Origin: Lethocerus indicus
Taxonomy: Eukaryota; Arthropoda; Insecta; Hemiptera; Belostomatidae
Direction: 5' to 3'
NCBI GenBank assembly: GCA_019843655.1
Contig: JACDQD010000006.1
Location: 22,276,246-22,340,245, forward strand
DNA: 64,000 nt
Notes under the pieces: generated by a model
The model's input: only the letters and a program-made list of their open reading frames with translations
Database searches by the model: none
Told to the model about the DNA's origin: nothing
Shown: positions 54,119 to 64,000 of the stretch, piece by piece
Layout: each line of letters opens with the position of its first letter
Numbering within the stretch: position 1 is the stretch's first letter
Translations under genes and position numbers: made by a program

Positions 54119-54563
54119 ATTGTTATTAAATAGATATAAGTAATTTCGTCCTGAATTTGTGCGTGAATTTTGTGGAGTAGTGGAAGAAGGGCTGATCTGC
54201 TAAATTTGTTGTGGGGTCGGGGGCGCCGACTTATCTTCCCTTATCTGGGCCACCCGAAGAGAATTCCCCTGCCGTAAATCCCCAAGCGGACTTGTGCGAA
54301 AAATATGCTCGTTTCCTTCACTCTTGTACCCACTCGCAGGAGTCTCTTTACTCGCGGAAACTACAAAACTCCATTTCACTCATGAAACCGTACAATTTTC
54401 TTTTACGTACTCTTTCATATTACGTGAGGCATCTTGACGAGCGGTAAACATTGAGAGTTCAACGCGGTATCCAACCATCTAATAATTCGTCGCCCAATTA
54501 TATGCCCGTTGGTAAAAAAAATTAAATGCGATTTTTATATTTACTGTGATCTGTGTTTACTGT

Positions 54564-54612
54564 GGTCGGTCGTGCTCTTTTACTAGACCGGTTTCGACCA
54601 GTAGCTGTCCAT
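54564..54612 (+). mobile_element. Short foldback-family remnant
   Basis: Only the core is kept: GGTCGTGCTCTTTTACTAGA followed by CCGGTTTCGACCAGTAG. It lies next to the 53880-54118 copy. A similar scrap, AAGCTAGACCGGCTTCAGTC, sits at 53165-53184. Confidence 0.5.
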
Positions 54613-54690
54613 ACATGTAGTTTGGTAAATTGTTTATAATTCAATTTATCAATATAAAATAGAAATATAAGGTTGTAGAAAAACTAGAAA

Positions 54691-57600
54691 TTCGTTTGCT
54701 TTTTCCTCTTTTATTACTTCATTATAGTTACAAAGGTGTGTCAATTTATCACATGTGGTCACATCATCATATAATAGGGAACATGTACACATTCTAGCAA
54801 GTTAGCTTTGCAGTTCTATATACATATGCAAATAAATATAACACAAAAATATGTTTAAATGTACATAAAAAATAAATAGGTGAAATAAACTTTTAGATAT
54901 CTTGCCAAATAATCAAATTTAAACTGTTAATAATGTTGGATGTTTGACATCAGCATTAAAGTATAATTACTGCCTTTTAAAGTTTTCACTTTCTAATGAG
55001 TACATAAAAATATGAAGCAAATTTATATACCTCTCTACTGAAGGCTATCATTGTGCTATCATACTCCAATCAAGTGCTGTAAAATCTAAGCACTAGTTCT
55101 TACAGAGCTAAGTGCAATTCAAGGAAGTAACTATAACACATATCATATCTACAGTAAACATGCTCATTTTGTGTGCCAGTGCTCAATTTTCTAATCAGGA
55201 AATAATGACACTAATAATAAACTAGAGTTCATTATTCCACGCAAAATAACTGCTACCTAAATCTGATGTGAATCTAGCAACACAACACCAGTAACATAAG
55301 TAAGAAGATATCATCTAATGCTGTTCAGACTAAGAATTCTAAATACAAGAACAAACCAGTACTATGTTCAAACCAACATCTCTAATAAAACAACATTGCA
55401 ATTGACAATGAAAGTTCTTTCACACAAAGTACTACATACAATCAATTATTAGAGAATATTGAAACCTCATCCTAATTAATACCGCACATTATTAATGTTG
55501 GTATGGAATTCCATTAATATCATTTATTAATTGCAGATTATTAATATTAATATAATTTTATTATTAATACTAAATCAACCAAACCAAAATAAGGTATATC
55601 ATATTTTTAAAATTTGCTATTATTATCTTCCCTAATTGTCATTAATTTCTTTTTTAATAATCCACATCTTTTGGCTTTACCTTGAGCAAAATTTTACACT
55701 AATAGCAATCTGCTAATAATCTTGTATTAATAGATTTGATGTTATAAATAAATAAATATTGGAACAAACATATGCATATAATTTGTTTGTAATATTAATA
55801 CCTGTTATAAAGCTACAAAGAATTGAACAGCATTAAATTATTATTTCAAAGTGCAAAACATGTCACTAATACATTTAAAATAATTTTTACAGTGCAGTTA
55901 AAACAGTTATATACACAGCTGCAACAAGTTTACAGATTCTTTATTAGTACTTCACAAAGGCATTATTAATTTGCATAATACACAGATATTTCTCGTACAA
56001 GAAGACAGATGACGACACTTAAGTAATGTCATGTGTATACATACAGCTCACATTAATGTTTTAAAGCATTGAAAGGATATTTAGGCTAAAAAAGAAATGG
56101 CTTGAGAGAAATAGCCAGTACTGCTAGGTGCGTACATTATACTGATCAACAATTATGTCATAGTCTATATTATTTTATTATTATTATTGTTATTATTATT
56201 CATTAACTCATACTCCCATAATCGCAATAATCCCTCAACTCACAGAATCTTAATTTATTTTTTACAAAATTGTCAAAGTATGACTACAGTTGCCTAGTCA
56301 TTAACCCTATTTCACCAACAGTCAAAATATACAAAATTATATTTGAAATAATTGTCACTAAAATAGGTCATATCCATCATTGCAATAGTGTGTTATATTA
56401 TAATTCCTCTTCCCTTTATTTACATTAAGTATGTAAAATTAAACTCATTTTAACAATGTTAAATATATTAAATAACATTGGACAGATTTCTGGTAACTAA
56501 CTCCCAAACTAATATACGCAATAATAAAATTATGCAAAGCATTATTAATTAAATAGTCATTAACATGTACATCATGGATAAATTATGAAAGGAACACATA
56601 TATAAACAATAGAACATAGAAGTTATGAAAATTATATAATTTACAAACCTAATAAATACCAAGCTTGCATAAAAATTAGTTTTTAAATAATTCATGTACC
56701 GGTTAAGTAAATAAATGCAACATTCTCATTGTATAAGGACAATCAGAAAAGTAATGAGATTAAATCATTTAAATTTTTATTATAAGCTAAAATTAACAGA
56801 AAATACTTTAATGAAAACATATTTGAATAAGTTTTATTTGTCAACCCATTGAATTTCTTTGTACATGTGTGCACTCTGTAGAAGATATAATACCAAAATG
56901 GATTTTTAATATTTTTATCCTAATTTCATATAGTCTTCCATAAATACATTGAATTTCTTATGAGGAACTAACTGTAAATTGTAAACTTTGCCAGTATCAG
57001 CCACAATTGATTGAAGATGAGACCACCACAATAATTATAATAATAATTTAATAAAAATTATACTGATTTATTCTAATTACTCACTCCAATAGACCTCATA
57101 ATTAATCTACCCTTATTTAATAACTCAGGTATGAGTGTAACAAATAAATGTTTCATATACTTTTAAATAGTCATAACATATAGCAAAATAGTTAACAACA
57201 GTAATTAATATTACACGATTTATTATATATTAGAAAATAATTACAACCTGCAGTCAACCTTGTTTTCCTTTGTTCATGGCACATTTTAATTATTCATATC
57301 AAAACTAGCATGCCAGGAGCTACCCAATCCAACCCTTCTAATGTAAAGTGGATAAGAGATTTAATTACAAAAATTATACCTCAGTCCAATTACAGATCAT
57401 ACAATTTACAAACTCCAATTTCATATTTGTATTTATAATACTACAATTAATAGCACTAACAAAGTTGTTTTAACTTACTCATTTAATCATAAGCTGCCAC
57501 AGTGCAGAAACTTGTGAAGTTAATGAAGCCAGTCTTTTCAATTGTTTAAATGTGAAAGGTTGAAGCACAATTTAAAATAATGATAATTCCTCACAGTATT

Positions 57601-58587
57601 TCTTCACTGAAGGCACATTTCATTGGAAAGAAGGATACTCTCATGTGAAGATAATTGTTTTTAAATGCCTTTCAAAAGTACACAGTTAACCTGATTATGA
57701 TAAATAATACTGGAAATTTAATAAATGAAGTTATCCAGAATTGTGTTTATGGAATGAAAACAGATTTCACTGTAGATTATTTCAGAAGTTACAAGTGTTA
57801 TAAACTGTTATTTGAAAATAATACCAACATAAATTGGACTGAGGTGTTATTTCTGATAATAAAATAAATGAATCATTCCTTCTTCAGAAAGGATAGACCA
57901 AAGTATAAACCCCTCTAATTTATGTAGACATTTGAATATATAAGAATTTTTTGTTAGGGGGAATAACTTGAATTCTAATAAACACATATATGGTACTTCA
58001 CAATAGTAGGAAGCAACAATTTGTACACAAAATATTGTGCTACATGTTGTCAGGGTATATTTTTTAATATTTGCCAGATAAGCAGGTCTAATATATGCAT
58101 AAGTTTGAGTGTTGGTGTTAACAGCAGTGCAGAAAAAAAAACATCCCATTACATTACCAGGGAATATTAAAATGAATCATCAAACTTATATGACTCATAA
58201 ACACTGGAGTTAAATTATTGTCTATTATTAAAAAATTGTTATGCTGCGTTTATGTGAATAAATATAAAAAAATAAACTTTTTCTGCACTTTGTAAAATGT
58301 TTGCAAATTAGATACACGATTATCTGGCAGTTGGTCCTTGCAATAAAATTTAGTCTTACGTTTTGATTTGTTTTCATAAAATGAAATAGCATCTATAGGT
58401 GAACAGTCGTGTGTTGGTTTTCGTTATCAATAAGGGAAAGACAAGAAAGGAATAATCAGACGCCTGTTACACAATCTAGTATTCAAAGCATAATTTGAAT
58501 TGGAGGGATTTAAATACATATTATACTTTATATACGAGGGGGGACATCAATTATATCTATTGTTTTGATATTGGTTTGTTGGTTGGA
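54691..58587 (-). other. Probable long 3' UTR of Syt4
   Basis: About 3.9 kb immediately downstream of the stop, uniformly AT-rich and without the GC islands and foldback repeats that fill the sequence to its left. AATAAA signals read on the minus strand at 57224-57219, 57072-57067 and, at the far edge of the tract, 54715-54710. A break in base composition near 54.5-54.7 kb coincides with the last one. Extended 3' UTRs are common in insect neural genes (general knowledge). The extent is inference; the mature end could be any of the signals. Confidence 0.45.
54710..54715 (-). terminator. Candidate distal poly(A) signal of Syt4
   Basis: A canonical AATAAA on the minus strand, 3.87 kb after the stop, at the point where the AT-rich tract gives way to mixed intergenic sequence. 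More proximal signals at 57224-57219 and 57072-57067 could give a 1.4-1.5 kb UTR instead. Confidence 0.35.
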
Positions 58588-58707
58588 TTACTCTCTGAGT
58601 TTGTGCCATTCCGCAATCTGCCGGCGGGGTGAATTTGTCACTTCTGTCCAATGGTGGAGAGCTGAGCCAGTGCTGCTGGAACCACCGAGCTCCAATCGTC
58701 CAATAAC
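58588..58707 (-). CDS. Syt4: Syt4 terminal exon with stop codon
   Basis: Acceptor ATAG|GTT. It encodes VIGRLELGG, a Ser/Gly/Thr insert, [20 protein letters not shown] and RE, then TAA at 58590-58588. This is the standard C2B end of the Syt4 family, 39 codons plus stop. It completes NEV|IGRL across a 449-bp intron. Confidence 0.95.
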   Translation of the reverse strand, partial: VIGRLELGGSSSTGSALHHWTEVTNSPRRQIAEWHKLRE

Positions 58708-61700
58708 CTAGAATTTTATGTTTATTAAAACAACATAGTTATCAATAAGACAATATAAATAAACGTCATGGATCCGTTTTTGGAGACACGGTCGGATACT
58801 CCCTGCAATCGAAAAACAAATAACCTGAAATGATTGAGGCACTAACACGAAAGAAATACTAACATTCAACAGCAAAAAATGTGAATATATCGGAGTCAAA
58901 TATATTAAAAAATAATCTGCAAATAAATTATAACCATACCTAAGTTTCTTTTGCGCTTAGAAAGTTTCTGAAGTTCTTACCCATACCGATGAAGAGTACT
59001 GTCTGTGCACTATTTTATGCAAACAGCCAGTAGAAACACAAGTGCGCGTATGTTTTATGCCAACCTGTTCGCGGTTCGTTCAAAAATGAAATATTCCGCC
59101 CTTTCGAATAAATTAAATTACTTAGAATATTGAGAAACCGGGCTCCTCCGACATACCTCATTCTTGGTAACTCGGTCCCAGTCGAGAAGCAGGAATTCCA
59201 GATTTATTTTGTCTAGGGCCTCCGCTCCCGACGGTATCTCAAATACGAAGCTTTCATTGAATACCGGATTGAGAGTCCTCTTTTTCACGTGTGTTTTATT
59301 CTTGGCTATTCTCTGTCCGTTGTAAAGCAAGTACATCTTGACGTAAGGATCTGAAAGACGAGAAAAGTTAAACAAACTGGATTAGCTGTAATTAGGAATT
59401 GGTTTAACAGTATTCTACTAAAATAATTTGACGCATTGCACTTCTGCAATTTACGGATTGCATTTCTGGTTTAGGTATAAAAGTTTTTCAATTTTTAATT
59501 TACCTGCTAAGCCGGTTACATCCATTTTCGGCAGGTTTCGAGCCTTAAGAACAACCACAGTCAATCGCTTAGCAACCGGTTGCCAACAGAGCGAGACGAG
59601 TAGTTCACCCCTTCCTTGAGATTTTATCTGAAAACGGTACAAATATTTGATAAGTAATCATGATTTAACTCACTGAGTAGTAGAAAACGTAATTAATTTA
59701 TCCACGTCATTAATTCTGAAACAACGTGGTTCTTTGTGTATGTCCTTCCACATGAAATTTGTATCGGGATTATTAGATGGTACAAAAGTTGAGTATTTAG
59801 GAGTCTGAGTATCCAAAATATAAATGTATTCAAATCACCTTCAGACTCCTCGGCAATATATCTCTGGTCAAAGTGAGCTGTTGGTTGTCAACCTGGGACG
59901 TGTCAACAGTTCCGAGCGAACAGAACACCTCCCCGATAATATCATCACGGGAGTATCGATCAAAGCTCAAAACGACAAAGTGGAGAGTTATATTCTGAAA
60001 GAAAAATTCATTATTAACTAAGACCTCCACATTAAAGTTCTATTCAGTTATCCTACTGGGCATAAAAAACTAGAAGAATGAATTATGCAAAATTAAGTGA
60101 TTAAACGGTAATTAAAACAATGAAAATAAGAGATAATTCACAGACCTCCATGGCTACTATATTTCATGTGTATACATAGAAATAAACTTATTTCATAAAC
60201 ATTCATTTTGTGATATTTTGATGATTTTAAATCCATATCCATATCGATAAAATATTCTTTGTAAAAACAAAAGCTTTGCGGTATTAGTCATTTCCCTGGC
60301 CGCTAAACAGGGATATTAGTCCCAAATAGAATTATCTATTATGTATAAACAATTACAGAATTTCAAAAACGAACATTTCAATAGACGCCCATAGTTATTA
60401 TGAATGAATCGGACTGGAGGTAGGCGTACATGTACCGAGGTGTGCTTCGAATTGTTTTGAGCGTTATTTAATAACTTAATTTTTAATTTAAACATTGATT
60501 TCACGCCAAGGAAGTATACCTGAAGTTGATTAGCGTTGATACCGTAGAATGTGAAGTCTTCGTCATAGACAGGATTGCGCGTCTTCCTCAGGACCCTGGT
60601 CTTGACTTTGTGCTGCTTTTCGGGCAACAACTGCAATTTGACGTAAGGATCGCTGCTTCCCAAGTTGGGATCTTTGGCCGGGAGATCCCTGCACTTAACG
60701 ACGCTCACGATCAGGGTGCTCTTGTCCTTCTTAAACCTGAAATAAGGCCATTTTTAAAGAAATATTTGATCCTGCCTACTTCTAGGACGTAAATACGACA
60801 TCAGGATTATAGAACAGTAACAATTTTAGAAAATATAAGCGTAGAAATACTGAACCGTGCAAATTGGAAATTAATTTAGAATCAGATTTTATAATTATTG
60901 TACATTTGTAATGCTTTCACGTTTTACTTTTATGCTAAATAATTTTATGTTATAGCGGTTTCAAGGGAAAATGCAATAACAAAATTGAATGCCAGAAAAA
61001 CAGCTATAATGGAAGTTGGGAAAGTTGAAAGCCCAATCTATAAGGCTGTTAGAAGATGACTCGGAACTAATTTAAAAAAATTCGAGTAACGAACTTACTT
61101 CTTAAAATTCGTCTAAAGCGCTTCGCAAAACGTTCCCCTTTGTTCCCTTTCATTTCCCATTACGGCAGTAATTAGACATGATGCAAATTACTTTTTGATA
61201 AGTTTAATAAGTGACTTCGGGAACGCAAATTGCCTTCTGAATAGTTCGGCGGGAAATAAATGATTACGACAGAAAGAAAAGAGTGCCTCCGGGGGGAAAA
61301 AAAGGATCAACCAAATTAATGTTGTAATTGAATACGAATGGGTCATTTATTAAATTCTAATTTGTGAATCATTTATTACTCTAGACTGTAAATTATCTAA
61401 TCTTGGTGGAATGTGTTGTTTATTGGTATCCTCATAAAAATTTCAGTAGATTATGGGATATTTCTATCTCGGATAATTCATATAAAATAGATTTATGTAT
61501 TTAATAGTTTCTGTATTTAATGTGTTGCATTGTATTTTTATGTGAGTTACCCTAACATTGAAAATTCCTCGCTTATGAATTACATATTGCACGACTTGAA
61601 TTAATATTGCATGGACGAATATAGTGGTTTATTCAATTTGTAAGTTAGAAGGGAGATTAAATATTTCGCATTTAAATCCTTTACCTTAATTTAAATATGA

Positions 61701-63750
61701 GTTGGCCAAGTTTTCCGGATGAGGGCGGTGGGGTGTTGGTTCGTACCATGTTTTTCTCGTTGCCTTCGATTTCATCCTTCGACGGGGGCAATGCTACCTT
61801 CTCCTTTACCTCATTTTCAGTATGAACCCTGAAACGAACATAAACGATAAACTATGAATGAAAAAAGCACGTTATCATGGAATCAATAACATCATTTGGA
61901 CCATAATTAAGCTCAAATGATCAATACCAATGATTTCTGACCCCTTTATGAAACTACCATACATTTCACTTTGCTATGTGAATGCCTAAGTTATGGACCT
62001 ACATATCTTAACTTAAATTTATATATAATACAACAACGAATAAATCAACCCTTCTACACCTACAGTTTAGTTAACAACATTAGATTTGATTAGAGTTGAC
62101 AGAAAGTAATAAATGTCTATGTTTGAAGGAAATTACAAAAAGAAAATTGCATCAACATCCTTCCTGTAGTGTGATTGTGTTCATTCATATATTTCACCGA
62201 ACAGTCGTTCCACTGAACGCAGCTATTGATATTGCATTCCCCCCCAATACAACTTGCGATAAATAATTTAATTCTAACCCGAAACTGCTCTGCGAATAAA
62301 CACAAATGTAAGAGACCTGGCGTTGTTTTATTCAAGACCGCCCCCTACACGGCAATTCCTTTACCCCCTTTTCGGCAATACCATATTTATAATTCATTCG
62401 GAATGGCGATTTCACGCTGACATTTTTCAGCATTACTTCCTTCACGGGACAGATAAAATACACGGTATCTTTATTTATAATGCCTCTTTAAGCGTAACAG
62501 TGGTTCGTATAAATATTATAATTTTATAGTTATTTAAATTATTTATCGCAATAAACGTATAGTTTTTTGCAATCAATACCAGCATTCTGTAGATTTCGTG
62601 TGTTTCTATCTCCTCTCGCTGGTTTGGTCTCTTGCTAGACCGGTTTCGGCTGCTCGCCATCTTCAGTAGCGGTGTTAGTCACTTTTGGCACTTTGGATGT
62701 TTTTTGGGCATCCTCACTGCACTGTCACTGTCACTTGTACTGTAAGGCGCTACATGTAAGGAGCTAATACTAAAAGTTAAGACAGAACTGTGTTGGGGGC
62801 TAGTATTAGGTGCGCCGTACCATTGGAACTAGTAACGCATTAAACTGAATACAGCACACGTTTTACAGTAAAAGTGACAGTGATAGTGCAGTGAGGACTA
62901 AAGTGACTAACACGGCTACTGAAACCAGCGAGTGGAGACAGAAACACCCGCGTTAAACTAATACCAGTATTATTTTATATATTTATTTTCAAAGGAGCAA
63001 CATCTAAATATTAATATCATTCGATTTACTTTGTTGTCGGCAGTTCTTCATCGTGATTGGAGGACTGAACGTTTTTGGATTCGTCGCTTGTAGGACTGTT
63101 GCTGGGAGTCGATTTTGAGGAACAGTGGATGACCGTAGCCGGCGGGCCGTTGGGGGAGCTGCCACCGGAACCCTGAAAAATTCATTCAAAAATATGAGAT
63201 CGATATATAAATGTTGTTACAGTCTCAGAAATTGATTTGTACATTCTTCCAGTGTAGCTGAAGGTGGGGTTTCATCTTAAGATCAAACCCCATCACTCAC
63301 GGGCTCAAATGTGACTCATTTGTTCCCGTAAAACTGGGACCTATTGAAGCTGTTATGTTTTGGGATCTCTACTGCCTCCGTAATACGGCTCGGCTTTATC
63401 TTTCTCTTTTGTTCCGGTTGATATTCGCCTGCTTGATTGTACTGCGTAATTATTTCGTAATCAATCTGTAAGCATAGTTACCGCGGGAGTGAGAGAGGTG
63501 GGCCCAGTGGGACTGGGGCTCTTCTTGAGGTAGTGGGAAGTGCCTGCGGGGCTCCTGACCGCGGTCGGCTTCCTGTGTACGGGCAGGGGCCGGTCGTGGA
63601 GCGTGCTGCGCCTGGAGCTGGCGCCGCTGCCGCCCACCTTCCTGTGCTCGCGCCGCCTCCGCCGAGTGTACCAGAAGCAAGAGATCGCCCCCAGGCTCCC
63701 GAGGAACAGGCTGCATCCCAGCAGGATGCTTACCAGAGCCGGTGTTGTTA
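58588..63750 (-). CDS. Syt4: Synaptotagmin 4, eight exons, N-terminal exon outside window
   Basis: Membrane-anchored vesicle protein with tandem C2 domains. In flies the family member Syt4 acts in regulated and retrograde (postsynaptic) exocytosis (family knowledge). Exons on the minus strand: 63750-63482, 63172-63030, 61828-61685, 60736-60520, 59994-59839, 59627-59504, 59350-59157 and 58707-58588. All seven introns are GT-AG and the phases agree throughout, giving 455 codons and a TAA stop. Counting from the first codon in the window: transmembrane helix about 4-28, RRRRR at 30-34, Ser/Pro linker to about 175, C2A about 177-300, C2B about 313-447. Diagnostic Syt4/Syt11 features are [34 protein letters not shown] with Ser at a usual Asp ligand of C2A loop 3, and the ending [14 protein letters not shown]. 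Fly Syt4 is about 474 residues, so only a short N-terminus is missing. Syt11 is the nearest alternative but is a vertebrate split of the same family. Confidence 0.95.
59157..59350 (-). CDS. Syt4: Syt4 exon: core of C2B
   Basis: 194 bp with acceptor TTTCAG|ATCC and donor AATGAG|GTATGT. It encodes [15 protein letters not shown], then [17 protein letters not shown], then [11 protein letters not shown]. The Asp residues of C2B loops 1 and 3 are present, so this C2B looks able to bind calcium, unlike the altered C2A. Confidence 0.96.
59504..59627 (-). CDS. Syt4: Syt4 exon: C2A-C2B hinge and first strands of C2B
   Basis: 124 bp with acceptor TTTCAG|ATA. It encodes [35 protein letters not shown] and VTGLA; the donor G|GTAAAT splits the Asp codon of the ADPYVK motif. 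Continuation with the next exon across a 153-bp intron restores the C2B loop-1 motif exactly. Confidence 0.95.
59839..59994 (-). CDS. Syt4: Syt4 exon: C-terminal half of C2A
   Basis: Exactly 52 codons, phase 0 on both sides, acceptor TTTCAG|AAT and donor AAG|GTGATT. It starts [18 protein letters not shown] and ends ILPRSLK. At the first loop-3 Asp position it has Ser (LSFD instead of the DFD type), the substitution known for Syt4 and Syt11, which weakens C2A calcium binding in mammals (family knowledge). Confidence 0.95.
60520..60736 (-). CDS. Syt4: Syt4 exon: N-terminal half of C2A
   Basis: 217 bp encoding [48 protein letters not shown] and [11 protein letters not shown]. It carries calcium loop 1 (Asp of AKD and of SDP) and the Lys-rich polybasic strand. 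Donor CAG|GTATAC. The reading frame continues as an intronic extension to a stop, so the splice site defines the exon end. Confidence 0.95.
61685..61828 (-). CDS. Syt4: Syt4 exon: end of linker and first strand of C2A
   Basis: 144 bp with acceptor TTTCAG|G and donor TTAAG|GTAAAG. It encodes a charged linker ([19 protein letters not shown]) and then [10 protein letters not shown], the conserved first beta strand of a synaptotagmin C2A. The last Arg codon is split with the next exon. Confidence 0.92.
62587..62959. mobile_element. Foldback MITE in a Syt4 intron, with flanking target repeats
   Basis: A 373-bp element in the 1.2-kb intron 61829-63029. Its left arm opens with GTAGATTTCGTGTGTTTC and runs through the AGACCGGTTTCGGC core and a TTAGTCACTTTTGGCACTT stretch. 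A shorter, internally deleted inverted copy forms the right arm. The middle holds CTAATACTA and TAGTATTAG facing each other. AATACCAGCATT at 62575-62586 and AATACCAGTATT at 62960-62971 flank it (11 of 12 identical), which fits a target-site duplication. No transposase, so non-autonomous. Target length and long inverted arms suggest a Mutator-like or foldback origin, not proven. Confidence 0.8.
63030..63172 (-). CDS. Syt4: Syt4 exon: Ser/Pro/Thr linker
   Basis: Acceptor TTTTTCAG|GGT and donor AA|GTAAAT; 143 bp, entered in phase 0 and left with two bases. It encodes a low-complexity cytosolic linker ([11 protein letters not shown], then Ser/Thr/Asn-rich, ending in acidic DEELPTT). Recognition rests on reading-frame continuity with both neighbours, because this linker is poorly conserved in the family. 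Confidence 0.85.
63482..63750 (-). CDS. Syt4: Syt4 exon: transmembrane segment and basic linker
   Basis: Ninety codons, the first split with the upstream exon. Hydrophobic stretch [18 protein letters not shown] is followed by FWYT and five Arg, a single-pass helix with a positive cytosolic flank. Two Cys in or next to the helix are possible palmitoylation sites. A Ser/Arg/Pro-rich linker ending in LTPA follows. Acceptor TTACAG, donor GCG|GTAACT, ending in phase 0. The body has unusually high GC for this window. Confidence 0.9.
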
Positions 63751-64000
63751 CTGTAACAACGGACGACCGATGAAAAACATACGATAAAAAGTGTATTCAA
63801 TGAATCTTAAGTTCTACAGTATACTAACTATAATAAACCACTTCTTCTGCACGGTGGAAGTAACTATCTACCGGAAATTGGACCGTAAACTGCAAATTTA
63901 TTGAATTCAAATACTTAATTTGTCTAAAACTAAACATTCAGTAATTTTCAATTGCAGGCACTCAAATTGACTCTTTTATTATTTTCATGTATAGAAGTCC

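Noticed and set aside
57655..57867. 70-codon plus-strand frame
   Set aside because: AT-rich composition inside the probable Syt4 3' UTR, antisense to it; no recognisable domain.
63533..63787. Plus-strand open frames of 77-84 codons
   Set aside because: They are antisense to the GC-rich transmembrane/linker exon of Syt4, whose splice sites and phases agree with the rest of the gene.
63450..63800. Minus-strand 116-codon frame over the Syt4 exon
   Set aside because: Different frame from the one that joins the neighbouring exons; gives a Gln/Arg/Pro-rich sequence with no hydrophobic helix.

Overview
The window is arthropod, probably insect, nuclear DNA. It is AT-rich, introns interrupt the one real gene, and short non-autonomous transposons are scattered through it. 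I see no prokaryotic gene organisation, rRNA, intact tRNA or CRISPR array. The species cannot be named from the sequence.

The only protein-coding gene I can support is synaptotagmin 4 (Syt4) on the minus strand, 63750 down to 58588. Eight consecutive exons join with GT-AG introns and agreeing phases into 455 codons: a transmembrane segment, a basic and Ser/Pro-rich linker, C2A, C2B and a stop. Only the N-terminal exon lies beyond the right edge. An AT-rich tract downstream of the stop, about 58587 to 54690, is probably its long 3' UTR.

The left 54 kb has no convincing gene. AT-rich sequence alternates with GC-richer islands of 0.3-1.5 kb, several carrying (GA)n/(CT)n tracts. The islands look more like non-coding regulatory DNA than exons. 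The strongest, 38.3-39.9 kb, has two perfect CRE sites and a CCG/CTCCGC-rich stretch.

Mobile DNA includes a modular foldback repeat family marked by an AGACCGGTTTCGGC core (about 0.8-1.5, 8.0, 27.5-28.1, 52.1-54.6 and 62.6-63.0 kb). One copy sits in a Syt4 intron between 12-bp flanking repeats. Some copies carry ~70-bp tandem or inverted monomers. There is also a 60-bp hairpin repeat in three copies, a 175-bp hAT-type MITE with a perfect 8-bp target duplication, and a ~220-bp Tc1/mariner-type remnant. The foldback family and its satellite-like cargo are the least familiar thing here. I found no new enzymatic or defence system.
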